This document shows, piece by piece, positions 11,286 through 19,420 of a stretch of DNA of 64,000 bases. Made by a program: the position numbers and the translations under genes. The number at the start of each line of letters is the position of its first letter. Position 1 is the stretch's first letter. Source of the DNA: Sphingomonas sp. Root720 (GTDB taxonomy: Bacteria; Pseudomonadota; Alphaproteobacteria; Sphingomonadales; Sphingomonadaceae); the NCBI RefSeq assembly GCF_001428605.1, contig NZ_LMID01000001.1:62001-126000 (forward strand). The letters run 5' to 3'. A model generated the notes under the pieces. It did no database searches and was not told the DNA's origin. It saw only the letters and a program-made list of their open reading frames with translations.

Positions 11286-11990
11286 TCAGATCGAGCGTTC
11301 CTCCTCATAGGCATAGCCGTCGTCGACCCGCCGGAAGCCCTTCGCCTGCAGGATCTGCTCGACCCGCGGCATCGTCGGCCGAAGGAACAGGCGAACCTTG
11401 AACTTGCGCGGCGACAGGATCGTCACCTCCTCCTGCTCGCGCCCGCTGGGGCTCGCCAGGTCGAAGGCGAGCTTGCCGTCGCGGCACAATGCGGGACCGC
11501 TCATTTCGCTCGGCAGGCCGACCATCGGCAGCGCGCCCGACATATAGGCCCGAACCTGGCCACTCGCGTCTGCGCATTCGCCGCCCGGGAATCGCGCCTT
11601 GAGCCCGTCGGCAATCAGGGTGACGTTGCCGATGGGTTGCGGACCCGCGACCGCCGGCATGCCGATCGTGAAATCCTCGATCCCGGCGCCGCCGAGGCCG
11701 TAGCTGAACACGCCCTTGAGCCGCGACACCTCGTCGGTGCCGGCGATGTTCAGGCGGATGCGGCCCTTGCTGACATCCTCGAGCGACAGCTTGCTCGTCA
11801 TGTCGCCCAGCTCGATCTTGGCGAGCCGCGCGTCATAGAGCTGGCCCTCCCAGAGATTGCCTTCGACCTGCGCGGCTTCGAAGCCGACGCGATCGAGCTG
11901 GAGCAGCTCGACCGCGGTCTTGAGCGGAATGAACGGTATCGCCGCGACGACCGCCGCGATCGCCAGCAGAAACAGCAGAATCGTCTTCAT
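11286..11990 (-). CDS. gspN: Type II secretion system protein N (GspN-like)
   Basis: A 234-residue protein with one N-terminal membrane anchor (residues 3-20) and a periplasmic beta-rich part containing VEGNLWEGQL, a recognisable GspN feature. GspN is an accessory inner-membrane component of type II secretion. No other gsp gene is in the window, so here it is separate from the main cluster or the cluster lies elsewhere. It is followed by the DsbD-like gene 41 bases later in the same direction, probably one transcript. Confidence 0.75.
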   Translation of the reverse strand: MKTILLFLLAIAAVVAAIPFIPLKTAVELLQLDRVGFEAAQVEGNLWEGQLYDARLAKIELGDMTSKLSLEDVSKGRIRLNIAGTDEVSRLKGVFSYGLGGAGIEDFTIGMPAVAGPQPIGNVTLIADGLKARFPGGECADASGQVRAYMSGALPMVGLPSEMSGPALCRDGKLAFDLASPSGREQEEVTILSPRKFKVRLFLRPTMPRVEQILQAKGFRRVDDGYAYEEERSI

Positions 11991-12022
11991 GTGCCCCCTC
12001 CGTACCCCTTACGCCATGCCTG

Positions 12023-12409
12023 TCAGCGCCCGCCTGCGAAGCCGTGCATGCGCTTCGCCCATTGGAAGCCGATCACCGCCCCCTTGACCGGCTGGATCAT
12101 CGCCAGCGCCATGATCAGCGCCAGACCCGGCCAGAGGCTCATGTCGAGCCACATCGGCAGGTCGTAGCGCATGTTGACCGCGACCAGGATCGGCACGAGC
12201 ACATGGCCGAGGATCAGCACGACCAGATAGGCTGGCATGTCGTCGGCGCTGTGCAGCGTCCAGTCCTGCCCGCAGGCCGGACAATGCGAAACGGGTTTCA
12301 GGAAGCGGCCGAACAGCCTCGCCCCGCCGCAGGCCGGGCATTCGCCGCGCAGGCCGCGCAACAGCGCCGAACGCAGATCGCGCTCGCCGATCGAAGGTGA
12401 CTGGTTCAT
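12023..12409 (-). CDS. DUF983 membrane protein with zinc-ribbon motif
   Basis: 128 residues. Two CPAC pairs (ECPACGGARLFGRFL and HCPACGQDW) form a probable zinc ribbon, followed by two hydrophobic segments (about 65-90 and 95-115). This is the DUF983 arrangement common in alphaproteobacteria. In several species the gene sits near cytochrome oxidase genes, but none is seen here and the role is unknown. It is the last host protein gene before the tRNA. Confidence 0.85.
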   Translation of the reverse strand: MNQSPSIGERDLRSALLRGLRGECPACGGARLFGRFLKPVSHCPACGQDWTLHSADDMPAYLVVLILGHVLVPILVAVNMRYDLPMWLDMSLWPGLALIMALAMIQPVKGAVIGFQWAKRMHGFAGGR

Positions 12410-12520
12410 GCGGCCCCCATAGCAGATCGCCGCCCGGCGCGAAGCAGGAAGTCGCGGCCCTTACCGATGTTTAATGTCGTTGACCGGGACGCCGCCGCTG
12501 TGGCAATCGGCACGAACCGG

Positions 12521-12594
12521 GCGGGTGTAGCTCAATGGCAGAGCAGAAGCTTCCCAAGCTTACGACGAGGGTTCGATTCCCTTCACCCGCTCCA
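12521..12594 (+). tRNA. tRNA-Gly (anticodon CCC)
   Basis: A 74-base cloverleaf with 7-bp acceptor stem GCGGGTG/CACCCGC, D-arm, anticodon loop TTCCCAA giving CCC, T-loop TTCGATT and encoded CCA end. The outer anticodon-stem pair is weak. The prophage integrase lies 18 bases downstream in opposite orientation, so the 3' half of this tRNA is the likely attachment site. Confidence 0.95.
12560..12594. other. Candidate left attachment site (attL) in tRNA 3' end
   Basis: Tyrosine integrases placed next to a tRNA normally recombine within its T-arm/3' end and restore the gene. The matching direct repeat was not found further right in the window, so the core cannot be delimited. Confidence 0.45.
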
Positions 12595-12612
12595 GCGCTT
12601 TCGCCTTGATAA

Positions 12613-13848
12613 TCAGCCATTTTTTCCACCCTCCACGATAAGTAGCGCAGGGGCCTGCGCGGTAAAAGTGCGGTAGAACGCTCCGGGCGTCAGCTTCTCG
12701 ATCTCGTCTATGATCGATTCCGTCGCGGCCAATGCGAGGCCCAGATTCGCCGGATCGGGGATCGCGTAGATGTCGCTGATGCTGCTCTTCACATGGCCTA
12801 GCATCATCTCGCCCTGACGCCAGCGCTCCTCGCCGATGCGCCGACGGACGATCGTCGAGATCGATCGCCGGATCAGCTTGGGGCCGGCCTCGCGGTCGCC
12901 GGGAAGGCCTAACTCGGCGCGCATCGCTTCCCAGGTGGCTCGGATGGAATCGACCGCCATGTAGCGATCACCCATGGCGTCGAGAAACGGCGCGAACTGT
13001 TTCGCGACCGGGATGCGGCCGCGATACTTCCGGGTCTGCCGGCGCCCCGGCGGATTGAGATCGAGCACGCCCGCGGCGGAGACCCATTGCCCCTTGCCCA
13101 GGTCGAATATTTCCTCGGGTCGTGCCCACGTCGCCACCGCCGCGCGGAGATATGCCAGCAGGTTGGCGCGGTAGCCGATATACACTTCCCGTTCCTTGGG
13201 GCTCCGGATGTGCTTCCCGACCGGGTCGAGGCAGAAACGGAACATGGCCGCGATCGTGGCGACGTCGGCCCGATAGGTCGGCGAGGCGGCGACGTTCTTC
13301 GGCTGTTCGTTGGAGAACTGCGCGTCCTGGCCCGGCGTCGCGTTGATCGCCGCGGCGAGTTGCAGCACGCATCCCTCGATCGATCCGAGCGAGCGCGGGC
13401 GGGTGGTGCTCCCTTGAACGACCGGCTTGTCGGCCAGCCATTTGCGGAAGCCGTCGATCCAGCGTTGGTCGATCTGCGCGCAGGTGACGGTCGGGTTGGT
13501 CGCAATGGCATAGTCGACCGCGTGCGCGAGGCGGTTCCTCGTGGCCCTGTAGCCTACCTTCGCCTCGCTCAACAGCAGATAGTCCCCGATCGCAGCGACC
13601 AGCATGGGGCTGGTATCGCCATCGAAGGGACGGCCGCAGGTCTCGCAGAAGCGCTGGCCATTGTCCTTCAGGTAGAGCCGGTCGAGCTCTAATTTGGCCT
13701 GCCCAAGATCGACTGTACCCGCTGAAGCGCTTCGTTCGCGTCCTGCGGTGGCATCGTACCAGACGATTTCATGGTTTCGGCCAGGCCGGGCGTAGAGTTT
13801 GAAGTCTCCGCGTTGGTAGAGCGGCTTCGGGCGTTTCGTGCGCGGCAT
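12613..13848 (-). CDS. int: Tyrosine-type phage integrase
   Basis: Catalyses site-specific integration and excision. 411 residues; an N-terminal arm-binding part with CETCGRPF (possible metal-binding pair), then the catalytic domain. Candidate catalytic residues are Arg in ATWARPEE, the RRS segment of KLIRRSIST, His in MLGHVKSS and the nucleophile Tyr in SDIYAI, in the expected order and spacing. The gene ends 18 bases from tRNA-Gly. Its 5' end overlaps the next small gene by 160 bases in another frame. Confidence 0.92.
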   Translation of the reverse strand: MPRTKRPKPLYQRGDFKLYARPGRNHEIVWYDATAGRERSASAGTVDLGQAKLELDRLYLKDNGQRFCETCGRPFDGDTSPMLVAAIGDYLLLSEAKVGYRATRNRLAHAVDYAIATNPTVTCAQIDQRWIDGFRKWLADKPVVQGSTTRPRSLGSIEGCVLQLAAAINATPGQDAQFSNEQPKNVAASPTYRADVATIAAMFRFCLDPVGKHIRSPKEREVYIGYRANLLAYLRAAVATWARPEEIFDLGKGQWVSAAGVLDLNPPGRRQTRKYRGRIPVAKQFAPFLDAMGDRYMAVDSIRATWEAMRAELGLPGDREAGPKLIRRSISTIVRRRIGEERWRQGEMMLGHVKSSISDIYAIPDPANLGLALAATESIIDEIEKLTPGAFYRTFTAQAPALLIVEGGKNG

Positions 13849-14000
13849 TGGTCCCTCTGATATTCGGTGGCGCGTTCGGTGAGCACGGCATAAGCGCCGC
13901 TCTCGATGAGGAGGTCGATGTCTTCAGGTGTGAGTTGGATGCCGCTGCGCCGGTCGATCTTACGGCTGAGCCGGCGGACGAGATCGGGTAGCGAGGTCAA
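13689..14000 (-). CDS. Small phage protein of unknown function upstream of integrase
   Basis: 103 residues with a structured N-terminal half (DRRSGIQLTPEDIDLLIESG, predicted helical) and a Ser/Asn-rich tail. Similar small proteins precede integrases in alphaproteobacterial prophages as I recall, which suggests a partner in integration or excision, but this is inference. It overlaps the integrase start by 160 bases, and its own ATG overlaps the stop of the gene upstream. Confidence 0.65.
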   Translation of the reverse strand: MTSLPDLVRRLSRKIDRRSGIQLTPEDIDLLIESGAYAVLTERATEYQRDQCRARNARSRSTNAETSNSTPGLAETMKSSGTMPPQDANEALQRVQSILGRPN

Positions 14001-14200
14001 GATGCCCTCCCCTCATAGATGATCACAGCCTCTTCGTACCCGATGCCGGCGAGCGCCTGGTCGACCGCTTCGGCGACGCTGTCGGCCATGATGGGCCGGG
14101 CCGTCACGCCGAGCGAATAGCTGGCGCGGTCGCCGACGGAGCGGATATGGATGCGGCGGCGGGCGTCGGCGTGCGGGATGGTCAGGAGCGGGTTGCTCAC
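13997..14200 (-). CDS. Hypothetical phage protein
   Basis: 67 residues, no recognised domain; a beta-alpha pattern (RRIHIRSVGDRASYS, then an amphipathic helix). ATGA overlaps with both neighbours place it firmly in the left operon. Function unknown. Confidence 0.6.
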   Translation of the reverse strand: MSNPLLTIPHADARRRIHIRSVGDRASYSLGVTARPIMADSVAEAVDQALAGIGYEEAVIIYEGRAS

Positions 14201-14619
14201 CGCTCATCTCCTGCTGGTCCGAGGGCGGCGCGGGCTATCCCCACGCATTCCATGAAAAGGTCTCCGGAAGAGTAGCCCTTGCGCGAATACATTGTCGAAA
14301 TGCCCTCCAACGCCTCCCCCTGCCGCCGGATAGTCTCTTGGGCGGCGGTGAGGGCGGTCAGGAGCGTGGGGAGGTGCGTGCGTGCGGCTGCGACCAGGAG
14401 AGCGTTAGAGAATTCTGTTTCACAAAAATCGCCGGGCGCGCCGTTTTCAATGGTGGCGACCAGATACCCAACCTTTCCACGCATGGCAGAAATGCCACAG
14501 CGAAGCTCGTCAGATTCTACGATCCCCTTGAACGCCTCCCATGGTCCCGGCGTGCTCTTCTCCAGCAACGCGGTCAGCTCGGCACACAGGGCCGCGATGT
14601 CGGTGGTCATGGGGTTCAT
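14197..14619 (-). CDS. Ead/Ea22-like phage hypothetical protein
   Basis: 140 residues. It contains STPGPWEAF and a helical tail (TALTAAQETIRRQGEAL), a combination seen in accessory proteins of the lambda ea22/ead type. ATG at 14619 overlaps the upstream stop as ATGA; a longer frame to 14862 is only antisense read-through of the neighbour's coding region and was trimmed. Function unknown. Confidence 0.6.
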   Translation of the reverse strand: MNPMTTDIAALCAELTALLEKSTPGPWEAFKGIVESDELRCGISAMRGKVGYLVATIENGAPGDFCETEFSNALLVAAARTHLPTLLTALTAAQETIRRQGEALEGISTMYSRKGYSSGDLFMECVGIARAALGPAGDER

Positions 14620-15092
14620 GCTGCGATCTCCGAAAGCTGCGGCCATGCGCCCCAGCCATAGGCTTCCTTGTCCTCGGTAGGGTGCTTGTCGGTACGGGGG
14701 CGACCGGGCGTGTCCCAGCTGCGCCCCTTGACCGACCACAAGTGATACCAGCCTGCCGCACGCAGCGACGCGCCGTCTTCGCTCGATAGAATGTAGGTGA
14801 TCCCGCGTCGGTAGCCCTTGGCGATTGCAGCTCGCCGTGCCGCTGCGTAGAGCATCGAACACCCGTTCGGATGGCCATGCGTGCAGAGCCGCGTCACCTC
14901 CATTGTAAGCCCGTCGTCGAGCGCGCGGGCAACCGGCCGGCCGATCACTGCCACGCCTTGAACGTCCCCGGTCTCGTCATGCAGGCCATGCAGCCAGAGA
15001 AAGCCTACCGGCCAGCCATGGTGACGATGGTGTTCGCGGACATAGCTGCGCGCTTCGTCACGCGTGATTGGTCGAAGGTCGACAGCGCCCAT
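14616..15092 (-). CDS. XF1762-family protein
   Basis: 158 residues matching the XF1762 phage family: REHHRHHGWPVGFLWLHGL near the N-terminus, GRPVARALDDG in the middle and TYILSSEDGASLRAAGW later. The fold resembles an N-acetyltransferase, but its substrate and role are not known. It overlaps the next gene by ATGA. Confidence 0.8.
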   Translation of the reverse strand: MGAVDLRPITRDEARSYVREHHRHHGWPVGFLWLHGLHDETGDVQGVAVIGRPVARALDDGLTMEVTRLCTHGHPNGCSMLYAAARRAAIAKGYRRGITYILSSEDGASLRAAGWYHLWSVKGRSWDTPGRPRTDKHPTEDKEAYGWGAWPQLSEIAA

Positions 15093-15095
15093 CGC

Positions 15096-15833
15096 CTACG
15101 CCTCCTTGCCGGTTCGGGCGGGAGGGGCGGGTTGCCACGCCTCTGGCTGGAGGCTCATCGTCCCATCTTCGTTTGATTCCCAGCAGCATCCGCCTGACCA
15201 GCAAGGCGGGTGCTGACCTTCGACTGCGGCCTGCCATTGATCACATGACGTATCGAGGTCGCTCATCGAGGCGCCCGGCTCCAACCGAGCGAGGAACGTC
15301 ATGTCGCCGACGCGGACGCGAACAACGGTCTTGTAAGGCGCCGTCTCGATCGGCTGCCACACATCGGGATCGCTTGGAGGGGAGAGGGTGGCGAGGTTCT
15401 CGATCACGCTGTTGATCAGTCGATAGCAGCGGGTATCGGACATACCTTCCTTCCGCAGCACGTTCCAGATCGCGATGCGAAGCTGGCCTTCGTCCCCGCC
15501 CGTCGCGGCTGCTGGGGTGGGGTGGCCGGCAAGCTCCCGCCGAACATCATCGCCGCATGCGCAGTCGCAGATTGACCGCGTCGTCGTGACGTTCTCTCCG
15601 GTCCAGATACCGCCGCCGACACTCTCGATATAGCCGCTGTCGTCGCACTTTTCGCAGCTATCCCCCTCACCGGAGGAAGGGCCTTGCAGGGCGGCGAGAA
15701 CGATCGGCATCACCGCATCGACTTGCCACTCGGTCAGCGTCCGCTCACCCTTGTAGCCCTGTGTCGCACCCGGATCAGCTATCGCCGAACCGATCTGCTT
15801 TCGCAGATCCCGCGCCTTCTCTTCACCGGTCAT
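15096..15833 (-). CDS. Phage protein with DnaJ-type cysteine pairs and DUF551-like tail
   Basis: 245 residues. A central cysteine group (CEKCDDSGYIE ... CDCACG) looks like a DnaJ zinc-finger repeat. The C-terminal part begins WQPIETAPYKTVVRVR, the DUF551-like opening common in phage accessory proteins, and contains a second Cys cluster (CWSGGCCWE). The start at 15833 follows GGGGAAAAACC; a TTG at 15848 is possible. Function unknown. Confidence 0.65.
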   Translation of the reverse strand: MTGEEKARDLRKQIGSAIADPGATQGYKGERTLTEWQVDAVMPIVLAALQGPSSGEGDSCEKCDDSGYIESVGGGIWTGENVTTTRSICDCACGDDVRRELAGHPTPAAATGGDEGQLRIAIWNVLRKEGMSDTRCYRLINSVIENLATLSPPSDPDVWQPIETAPYKTVVRVRVGDMTFLARLEPGASMSDLDTSCDQWQAAVEGQHPPCWSGGCCWESNEDGTMSLQPEAWQPAPPARTGKEA

Positions 15834-15948
15834 GGTTTTTCCCCGCAATAGCCCGCAACCAAAAGATCAGGCGATGCCGCCAGCAGGGCCGGTAAGAGCC
15901 TCCATAAGGAGAGAACTGTCCGCATTGAGCGCATCTATAGCCGCCCAT
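15823..15948 (-). CDS. Tiny cysteine-containing protein, 41 aa
   Basis: Open frame with ATG at 15948-15946 joined to the upstream stop as TGATG, and a clear GGAGGG ribosome site seven bases before. The product starts MGGYRCAQCG and has another Cys near residue 22, then an aromatic, basic tail. A zinc-binding microprotein is possible. It overlaps the start of the next gene by 11 bases. Coding status rests on the ribosome site and coupling. Confidence 0.5.
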   Translation of the reverse strand: MGGYRCAQCGQFSPYGGSYRPCWRHRLIFWLRAIAGKNHDR

Positions 15949-16517
15949 CACCGACCCTCCCCAGCGCTCTGCCCCTGGCGGATGGCGGCGGCCTCTGCGG
16001 CAAGCTCCTGCGATGCGTGGAAGATGCCCATAAGGACGCTATCGGGATCGGGGTGATCGGTCGACATAGCGAGGCCAAGACACTTCCCGGCCGTCTCGCC
16101 TGCGAATATCTGATATTTCCTGAGAAGCTCCACCACCGCCTCCGCTACCGCTGGTTGTGGGGTGGGGGCGTTCGGCACGAACCGAGCGCCCATCCTCGCA
16201 GCTATGCGTTGAACTCGATCGTCAACGTCATCCCCCACCTTCGCCGCCTGGGTATCGATGCGGAGGTCGGCTTCGAAGCGGTCAAAGGCTTCGGCCACAT
16301 GCGATGATGCAAAGCGACCTATTCGCTCAAGCGCTCCTCTCAATGCCTTGTCGATGGCGTTTTCATCGTTCCGCTTCCATCCTTCGATGGCTGCCGCAGC
16401 CGCTTCAGCCATGGCATCAAGCGGTTCATCGCTATGGCAGATCAGGGCATAGAGGTTCGCCACTGCGGGCACGATCTCCGCAGCCTGAAGCGCGTTGTCT
16501 GAGGGGCGGTTAGTCAT
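15948..16517 (-). CDS. Hypothetical helical phage protein
   Basis: 189 residues, almost wholly helical, with an Ala-rich middle (DAMAEAAAAAIEGWKRND) and no recognised domain. ATG at 16517 overlaps the upstream stop as ATGA. The frame extends to 16892 but that part is antisense to the next coding region and was trimmed. Function unknown. Confidence 0.6.
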   Translation of the reverse strand: MTNRPSDNALQAAEIVPAVANLYALICHSDEPLDAMAEAAAAAIEGWKRNDENAIDKALRGALERIGRFASSHVAEAFDRFEADLRIDTQAAKVGDDVDDRVQRIAARMGARFVPNAPTPQPAVAEAVVELLRKYQIFAGETAGKCLGLAMSTDHPDPDSVLMGIFHASQELAAEAAAIRQGQSAGEGR

Positions 16518-17023
16518 GCTTCGGTCCTTCCCTGCATATGCCGCCGCGGTTCGATCGCCCGCGTCACGCCGCGCAGGATCTCGGCCGCCTCGCGCAGCTT
16601 GCCGCGCTGGGGAACGTGCGCTGCCATGGCCGCCGCGTCCGCCAGGTCCAGCGCCTCGGCGATCGCGTTGTTGAGCCGGTCGCAGCCGCGCGCGAGGACG
16701 ATGTTGTCGTCGACCGCCATGGTCTGTTCGTCGAGCGCGAGCTGCCGCTGCTGCGCGTCGAAGTCGCCGCCGCGCTGATATTCCTCCATCGCCCAGGCGA
16801 CGCACTCGGCATGGGTCGACTTCATCAGCAGCGCCTTCCTGTGCTCGGGCTTTTTCTCCCGGCGCGCGGCCTGTCGGGCGAGATCGGCCCAATGCAGAAT
16901 CGTCGGCGGGGTGAGGCTGTCGCCGCCCTGAAGGAGAAAGAACGGCTCGCCCGGCTTGAGCGTCTCGAACGCGTCATATTCGCCGGGGCGGTCCTTGGTG
17001 GAGAGGAGGGGTTCGTCGGTCAT
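16514..17023 (-). CDS. Hypothetical phage protein
   Basis: 169 residues with conserved-looking N-terminal part (ETLKPGEPFFLLQGGDSLTP) and helical C-terminus. FFLLQGGD-type segments occur in accessory proteins of alphaproteobacterial phages, function unknown. The start at 17023 overlaps the upstream stop as ATGA. Confidence 0.62.
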   Translation of the reverse strand: MTDEPLLSTKDRPGEYDAFETLKPGEPFFLLQGGDSLTPPTILHWADLARQAARREKKPEHRKALLMKSTHAECVAWAMEEYQRGGDFDAQQRQLALDEQTMAVDDNIVLARGCDRLNNAIAEALDLADAAAMAAHVPQRGKLREAAEILRGVTRAIEPRRHMQGRTEA

Positions 17024-17673
17024 GCTGCGATCCGATCGATGTTCTGGCGGACGACACGGAAGGTAAGGGCAAGGATTTCTGGGTTGTCCTGCCAGCGCTC
17101 GCCATCGGCCGGGTGGAGGCTGTCCCACAGCTCGCGATAACTGGTGACGGGCGATCGGTTCGGCACGGACGCATGCGGATGCGGCTTGCCGTCCGCATAG
17201 GTCTCATAGCTTTTCCAAGCTCGCTCGCCGTGCACGTCGACCGGCTCGATGCCTTCGGCGATCGCGTCGACCTGGTCTATGTCATGCAGCCGCTGGAAGC
17301 GAACCTCCTCGATGATCAGCGTCAGGCGCGAGGCCCAGCGGGGCATATGAATGGAGGGGCGATAGCGGCTGGGGAGGAAATCCCAATCACGATCATCGTG
17401 CTTCGTGAACGCGGCAGCTTCGACCGCTTGGAATGATGGCGCGACCACCTGCGCGGATCCGCCGGCCTGAAAGTCGATCCAACCGAGCATGTCGGCCTCG
17501 TCCCAACCTTGAGCCGCTTCTGGCGATACGCGCCAACTCTCCCGCACATAGAGCCGATCGCCGACCTCGCACCGACGAAGCGGCGACGACGCGAGCCGGC
17601 GCGTCTGCGTCTTCCGGCCGTCGAGAAGCGCGCGGACCATCGGGCCCGAGAAGATGATGGGGCGGTCCGTCAT
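17020..17673 (-). CDS. ASCH/PUA-like phage protein
   Basis: 217 residues. The N-terminus IIFSGPMVRALLDGRKTQT followed by RR is the signature of a phage family with an ASCH-like (PUA-fold) domain; VGDRLYVRESW follows as expected. ASCH domains bind RNA or modified bases; the role here is unknown. It is coupled (ATGA) to the DUF5131 gene upstream, an arrangement that often recurs in phages as I recall. Confidence 0.78.
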   Translation of the reverse strand: MTDRPIIFSGPMVRALLDGRKTQTRRLASSPLRRCEVGDRLYVRESWRVSPEAAQGWDEADMLGWIDFQAGGSAQVVAPSFQAVEAAAFTKHDDRDWDFLPSRYRPSIHMPRWASRLTLIIEEVRFQRLHDIDQVDAIAEGIEPVDVHGERAWKSYETYADGKPHPHASVPNRSPVTSYRELWDSLHPADGERWQDNPEILALTFRVVRQNIDRIAA

Positions 17674-18716
17674 GCCGGGATCCCGTCGTGCTGGACGCCA
17701 TCGAGCAGGCGGCCGGCGCGCTTCTTGCCGATCTGATACATCCATTGGTACCCCACCGGCGCCGCATCTGGATCGTCCAAGGTGGCGTGGAACGCGGCGA
17801 GGGCCTCACGATCGACCTCAATCGCTCGCGAGTTATGCGCTTGGCGGCTTGCCACGCGGCGGGCGTGTTCAGCGACGCTGAAATCCTCCATGCAAATGCG
17901 CCCGTCTGCGAGTAGGCCGAGGCCGCGCGACCGGGGGAATTGGCGCTCCCGCTTTTCCGGTCCATGGCGGTAAATATCTACCGATCCGGTCGGCGCCCAT
18001 TCGCCCCATTGCTTGAACAGGAACGGCACCCCCGCCGCCGCGCACTGGTCGCGCAGGCTCCGCGCCCAATCCGGATGCATCGGCCGCGCGCCGGGACCGC
18101 TCTCGCCTCCGACGATGACCCAGTCCAAGGCTGAAAGCCATTCGTCGCGCAGCACGACCCTGCCCAGGAGCGGCTCCATCGACAGGCCTATCCATGGGAT
18201 GCCCAGTTTGCGCTTGAGCTCGATCAGGCGCGGAATGTCGCGATCGGCCTCGTCCTGGTTCACGACGGAAATCATCAGGCCGGCATGCTTCGGCCACGCG
18301 CCGGCGCCGATCGCCGCCAAGCGCTTCTCGACGACCGATATCCGCTTCGTCACGATCTGGATGGCAAGCCTGTCGCAAGCGACGATATGGCCCCACGCCT
18401 CGGCAAACCAGTCGATCGGAACTTCGGTGTCGAACAGGTCCGACATGGACTGGATGAAGACGCGACGGCGCGGCGTCACATTGAACCCGCCGATATGGTG
18501 ATCGGCAGCCCACCACGAATAGCCGTTGTGCAGCTTGTAGAGGAGCTTCACCGCACCCTTGATCTTCCGGCGCACGGCCCCGAGGCCCCACGCCAGGCCA
18601 GTGCGCTTGGCCCACGCCTCGGCATAGCAGTGATCGCAGCCGGGACCGACCTTGGTGCAGCCCCACCAAAAATTGACGGTGGCGTCGGTCCATTCGATCT
18701 TGCTGTTCTCACCCAT
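17670..18716 (-). CDS. DUF5131 protein (phage Gp37/Gp68 family)
   Basis: 348 residues starting SKIEWTDATVNFWWGC, then VGPGCDHCYAE. Cys20, Cys27 and Cys30 form the conserved CX6CX2C set of DUF5131, whose spacing and TIM-barrel-like profile suggest a radical-SAM-like or metal-binding enzyme. The reaction is not known. It precedes the ASCH-like gene with an ATGA overlap, so the two may act together on a nucleic acid or nucleotide; that is inference. Confidence 0.85.
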   Translation of the reverse strand: MGENSKIEWTDATVNFWWGCTKVGPGCDHCYAEAWAKRTGLAWGLGAVRRKIKGAVKLLYKLHNGYSWWAADHHIGGFNVTPRRRVFIQSMSDLFDTEVPIDWFAEAWGHIVACDRLAIQIVTKRISVVEKRLAAIGAGAWPKHAGLMISVVNQDEADRDIPRLIELKRKLGIPWIGLSMEPLLGRVVLRDEWLSALDWVIVGGESGPGARPMHPDWARSLRDQCAAAGVPFLFKQWGEWAPTGSVDIYRHGPEKRERQFPRSRGLGLLADGRICMEDFSVAEHARRVASRQAHNSRAIEVDREALAAFHATLDDPDAAPVGYQWMYQIGKKRAGRLLDGVQHDGIPA

Positions 18717-18864
18717 GCTTCATCTCCCGATATTTCTGCGCCGCCACCCCAAGCAGCCCGATCCAGCGCCAGTGCATCACCGAGCACTCGTCGATCGCCG
18801 GGGGCGGCGTCAGCAGGTCGCGGGCGCGGTAGGCGATCGGGAGCGGGGGGCGGCGATTACGCAC
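18709..18864 (-). CDS. Small phage protein, 51 aa, GTG start
   Basis: GTG at 18864 has a strong GGGAGGG ribosome site seven bases upstream. The product contains RRPPLPIAYRARDLLTPPP and ends HWRWIGLLGVAAQKYREMKHG (split here by the Met before His). Its stop overlaps the DUF5131 start by eight bases and its start overlaps the J-domain gene's end. It fills an otherwise empty gap. Function unknown. Confidence 0.6.
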   Translation of the reverse strand: MRNRRPPLPIAYRARDLLTPPPAIDECSVMHWRWIGLLGVAAQKYREMKHG

Positions 18865-19420
18865 GAGCCACCCTCCCCGCGTCCCGCGCTGCGTTGAGGC
18901 GGGCCATCGCCGCGTCGCTGCCGCCCCTATCGGGATGGAAGGATGGAGCGAGCCGCCGATAGGCCAACTCGATCGCTTCGAGATCGGCGTCGGCCGTCAA
19001 GCCCAGCACCTGCCACCACTGTTCCGGCGCCGGGAGCGCCTCGAATCCGGTGAAGGCCCGATCGAGCATGTCGGAGGCGCCCCAGCGCTCGATCCCACGC
19101 ATCGCCTCGATCGTCTTGCCGATGGCGCGCATGTTGTCGTGCAGCTGGTAGAACTGGTCGCAGGCGAGCACGACGGGCTTGCCCTTACGTTTGAAATAGA
19201 CCGCGACGCCCGGATCGCCCCAACGTCGGGTCATCGACGGAGAGCCGTCTCGGTTCAGCGGCTGATCGGTCGACACGATGACCTCGCGGGCGCCGAGCCG
19301 GGACAACTCGTCCATCATCTCCAGCTTCGCCTGGACCGGCGTGACCTTGAAAGCCGCGTCACGGCGCGAGCGGGCGCGCGGCCAGCCTGCCGGCCAGTGA
19401 AGGGGATAGGCTTGGGTCAT
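18857..19420 (-). CDS. J-domain protein next to RecT
   Basis: 187 residues. The C-terminal third is a J domain with helix II, the HPDRGG motif and helix III, so it should stimulate an Hsp70 (DnaK). The N-terminal two thirds contain no zinc finger or G/F linker and do not match a known family; they include VIVSTDQPLNRDGSP. The gene is coupled by ATGA to recT. A role in recruiting host DnaK to phage recombination or replication is inferred. Confidence 0.8.
   Translation of the reverse strand: MTQAYPLHWPAGWPRARSRRDAAFKVTPVQAKLEMMDELSRLGAREVIVSTDQPLNRDGSPSMTRRWGDPGVAVYFKRKGKPVVLACDQFYQLHDNMRAIGKTIEAMRGIERWGASDMLDRAFTGFEALPAPEQWWQVLGLTADADLEAIELAYRRLAPSFHPDRGGSDAAMARLNAARDAGRVARA

Noticed and set aside
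14620-14862. N-terminal extension of the Ead-like gene
   Set aside because: The extension is in a frame antisense-like to nothing but overlaps the XF1762 coding region; the ATGA start at 14619 is better.
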